A stretch of DNA of 64,000 bases from Azospirillum agricola. Its GTDB lineage: Bacteria > Pseudomonadota > Alphaproteobacteria > Azospirillales > Azospirillaceae. Positions 62,250 to 64,000 of this stretch are shown in pieces. Made by a program: the position numbers and the translations under genes. Numbering within the stretch: position 1 is the stretch's first letter; each line of letters opens with the position of its first letter. The notes below the pieces were generated by a model that made no database searches, was not told where the DNA came from, and saw only the letters and a program-made list of their open reading frames with translations. The stretch lies in assembly GCF_017876095.1 (NCBI RefSeq), contig NZ_JAGINM010000006.1, positions 1 to 64,000 of the forward strand. Direction: 5' to 3'.

Positions 62250-62273
62250 GCTGTCCGCGATCGCGGACAGCCT
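62250..62273. terminator. Perfect 24-bp palindrome between convergent galD and the RND gene
   Basis: GGCTGTCCGCGA (62250-62261) is followed directly by its complement TCGCGGACAGCC (62262-62273). It could form a hairpin on both strands and act as a bidirectional terminator; no T-run follows either side. Confidence 0.55.
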
Positions 62274-62286
62274 GCCGGATGGCCGG

Positions 62287-64000
62287 TCAAACCGCCGCGT
62301 CCGGCACCGCCGGCTTCGGCTTCCTCCGCCGCTCGGTCAGTTGCGAGACCAGCCGGTAGAACAGCGGCACGAAGAAGACCGCCAGGAAGGTCGCGGCCAG
62401 CATGCCGCCGATCACCCCGGTGCCGATCGAATGGCGGCTGCCGGCACCCGCGCCCGCGCTGATGGCCAGCGGCACGCAGCCGAGGATGAAGGCCAGCGAG
62501 GTCATGACGATCGGGCGGAAACGCAGCCTCGCCGCCTCCATCGCCGCCTCCTGGACGCTGCGGCCCTCCTGGCGGAGCTGCACCGCGAACTCGACGATCA
62601 GGATGGCGTTCTTCGCCGCCAGACCGATCAGCGTCACCAGACCGATCTGGAAATAGACGTCGTTCTGCAACCCGCGCAGCCAGATCGCCAGCACCGCGCC
62701 GAACACCGCGAAGGGCACCGCCGTCACCACCGCCAGCGGCAGCGACCAGCGTTCGTACTGCGCCGCCAGGATCAGGAAGACCATGACGATGCCGAAGAGG
62801 AAGGCTTGGGACGCCGAGCCCTGGGTCGCCTGCTCCTGGAAGGCGGAACCGATGAAGCCGATCGAGAAGGTCTCCGGCAGGACCTTGGCCGCCGCCTCCT
62901 GGATCGCCGCCAGCGCCTGCCCCGAGCTGTAGCCGGGCGCCGGGCTGCCCATCACCTTGGCCGCCGGGAAGACGTTGAAGCGCTCCATCAGGTCGGGGCC
63001 GATGACGCGCTGGACCGTCACCAGACTGTCGAGCGGTATCATGTCGCCGGCGTTCGAGCGCACGAAGACGTGGCGCAAATCGTCGGGCTTCTCGCGGAAT
63101 TCCGGCTCCGATTGCAGGTTGACGCGGTAGGCGCGGCCGAACAGCGTGAAGTCGTTGACGTAGAGGCTGCCGAAGCTGCTCTGCATCGTGTCGAAGATCA
63201 CGTTGAGCGGCACGTCGAGCGCCTTGACCTTGTCGCGGTCGATGGTCACCCGGTATTGCGGCACGGCGGTCGAGAAGGTGGTGCGCACGCCGGCCAGCTC
63301 GGGATGCTTGGCGGCCTCCTGCACCAGCGCGTTGGTCGCCTGCATCAGCGCCTCGGCGTTGCCGCCGCCGCGGTTCTGCACATACAGCTCGAAGCCGCCG
63401 GTCGTGCTCATGCCGGTGATCGGCGGCGGGTTGAAGGACAGCACCATGGCGTCCTTGATGCCGCTTGCCATGCCCATGAAGGCGCCGGTCAGCTTGCGGG
63501 CGTCGAGCGAGGGATCCGTACGCTCCGACCAGTCCTTCAGCGTCACGAAGGACACGCCGGCGCTGGTCTTGTTCGACATCGACAGCAGGTCGAAGCCGGC
63601 GAAGGTGACGACGTCGGCCACCGCCGGCTGCTTGGCCAGCATGCCGTTGATGGTGTCGGTCACGGCGTTGGTGCGGCTCAGCGAGGCGGCCGGCGGCAGC
63701 ACCGGCATCATGAAGACGTAGCCCTGGTCCTCCTCCGGCGCCAGCGCGCCGGGCACCCGCTGGAACAGCATGGCGGTGGCGCCGAGCAGCCCGGCGAACA
63801 GGATCAGGCTGAGGAAGGCCCGGCGGTTGAAGAAGCGCACCCCGAAGAGATAGCCGTTGGTCGCCCGCTCGAACCAGCGGTTGAAGATGCGGAAGGGCAG
63901 GATCGGCTCGGCGTGGCCGGGCTTGAGGATCAGGGCGCAGAGCGCCGGGGTCAGGGTGAGTGCTACGATGCCGGAGATCACCACCGACACCGCGATGGTG
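62287..64000 (-). CDS. RND efflux pump inner-membrane subunit (C-terminal part)
   Basis: The frame runs off the right edge; about 571 C-terminal residues of an expected ~1040 are visible. The visible N-terminus ([23 protein letters not shown]) is the mid-protein helix of HAE-1 transporters of the AcrB/MexB type. The second porter half ([20 protein letters not shown]) and the last five helices ([65 protein letters not shown]) are intact. It exports toxic compounds by proton exchange. Partners lie outside the window. Confidence 0.93.
   Translation of the reverse strand, partial: TIAVSVVISGIVALTLTPALCALILKPGHAEPILPFRIFNRWFERATNGYLFGVRFFNRRAFLSLILFAGLLGATAMLFQRVPGALAPEEDQGYVFMMPVLPPAASLSRTNAVTDTINGMLAKQPAVADVVTFAGFDLLSMSNKTSAGVSFVTLKDWSERTDPSLDARKLTGAFMGMASGIKDAMVLSFNPPPITGMSTTGGFELYVQNRGGGNAEALMQATNALVQEAAKHPELAGVRTTFSTAVPQYRVTIDRDKVKALDVPLNVIFDTMQSSFGSLYVNDFTLFGRAYRVNLQSEPEFREKPDDLRHVFVRSNAGDMIPLDSLVTVQRVIGPDLMERFNVFPAAKVMGSPAPGYSSGQALAAIQEAAAKVLPETFSIGFIGSAFQEQATQGSASQAFLFGIVMVFLILAAQYERWSLPLAVVTAVPFAVFGAVLAIWLRGLQNDVYFQIGLVTLIGLAAKNAILIVEFAVQLRQEGRSVQEAAMEAARLRFRPIVMTSLAFILGCVPLAISAGAGAGSRHSIGTGVIGGMLAATFLAVFFVPLFYRLVSQLTERRRKPKPAVPDAAV

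Overview
The window reads as high-GC (roughly 70%) DNA of an alphaproteobacterium, most likely Azospirillum or a close relative in the Rhodospirillales. This rests on codon use, the many two-component and chemotaxis genes, a three-gene bc1 operon of alphaproteobacterial type, and the style of the intergenic GC palindromes. No rRNA, tRNA, CRISPR array or insertion sequence was recognised. Both ends cut through genes: a giant repeat protein on the left and an RND pump on the right.

1-10 kb: the 3' part of a large secreted Ig/cadherin-like repeat protein overlaps a partner-switching set (REC-PP2C phosphatase, STAS antagonist, HATPase anti-sigma-type kinase). It faces a LuxR-type regulator and a hybrid histidine kinase. 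10-20 kb: a complete minus-strand chemotaxis operon (STAS, cheY, cheA, cheW, PAS-MCP, cheR, cheB, small soluble MCP-like protein). 19.5-24 kb: two tiny hypothetical genes and a 1078-residue hybrid kinase.

24-38 kb, mixed metabolic and accessory genes: an NCS2 permease with an extra RsbW-like domain, a ChrR-like zinc anti-sigma/cupin protein, a thioesterase, a probable exported beta-helix protein with two carbohydrate-binding-like repeats, a TetR/aldo-keto reductase pair, the glyoxylate-to-glycerate genes hyi-glxR-ttuD, a lower-GC small cytochrome c, and an old-yellow-enzyme type oxidoreductase. 38-47 kb: a membrane protein/XRE regulator pair with two matching operators, an Lrp regulator, a response-regulator diguanylate cyclase, hemF, trmL, petABC and several small genes.

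47.5-51.4 kb: a siderophore ABC importer behind a Fur-like palindrome. 51.5-62.2 kb: a gallate catabolic island. The minus-strand operon galB-galC-SBP-livH-livM-livG-livF-dehydrogenase-galA diverges from a TetR gene plus galD across an array of six TetR-type half-sites. Together these genes would import an aromatic acid, open its ring (GalA), tautomerise (GalD), hydrate (GalB) and cleave (GalC) the product to pyruvate and oxaloacetate.

Start codons were set by ribosome-binding sites and conserved N-termini, so several differ from the longest open frame. All functions come from motif recognition by eye; no database search was run.
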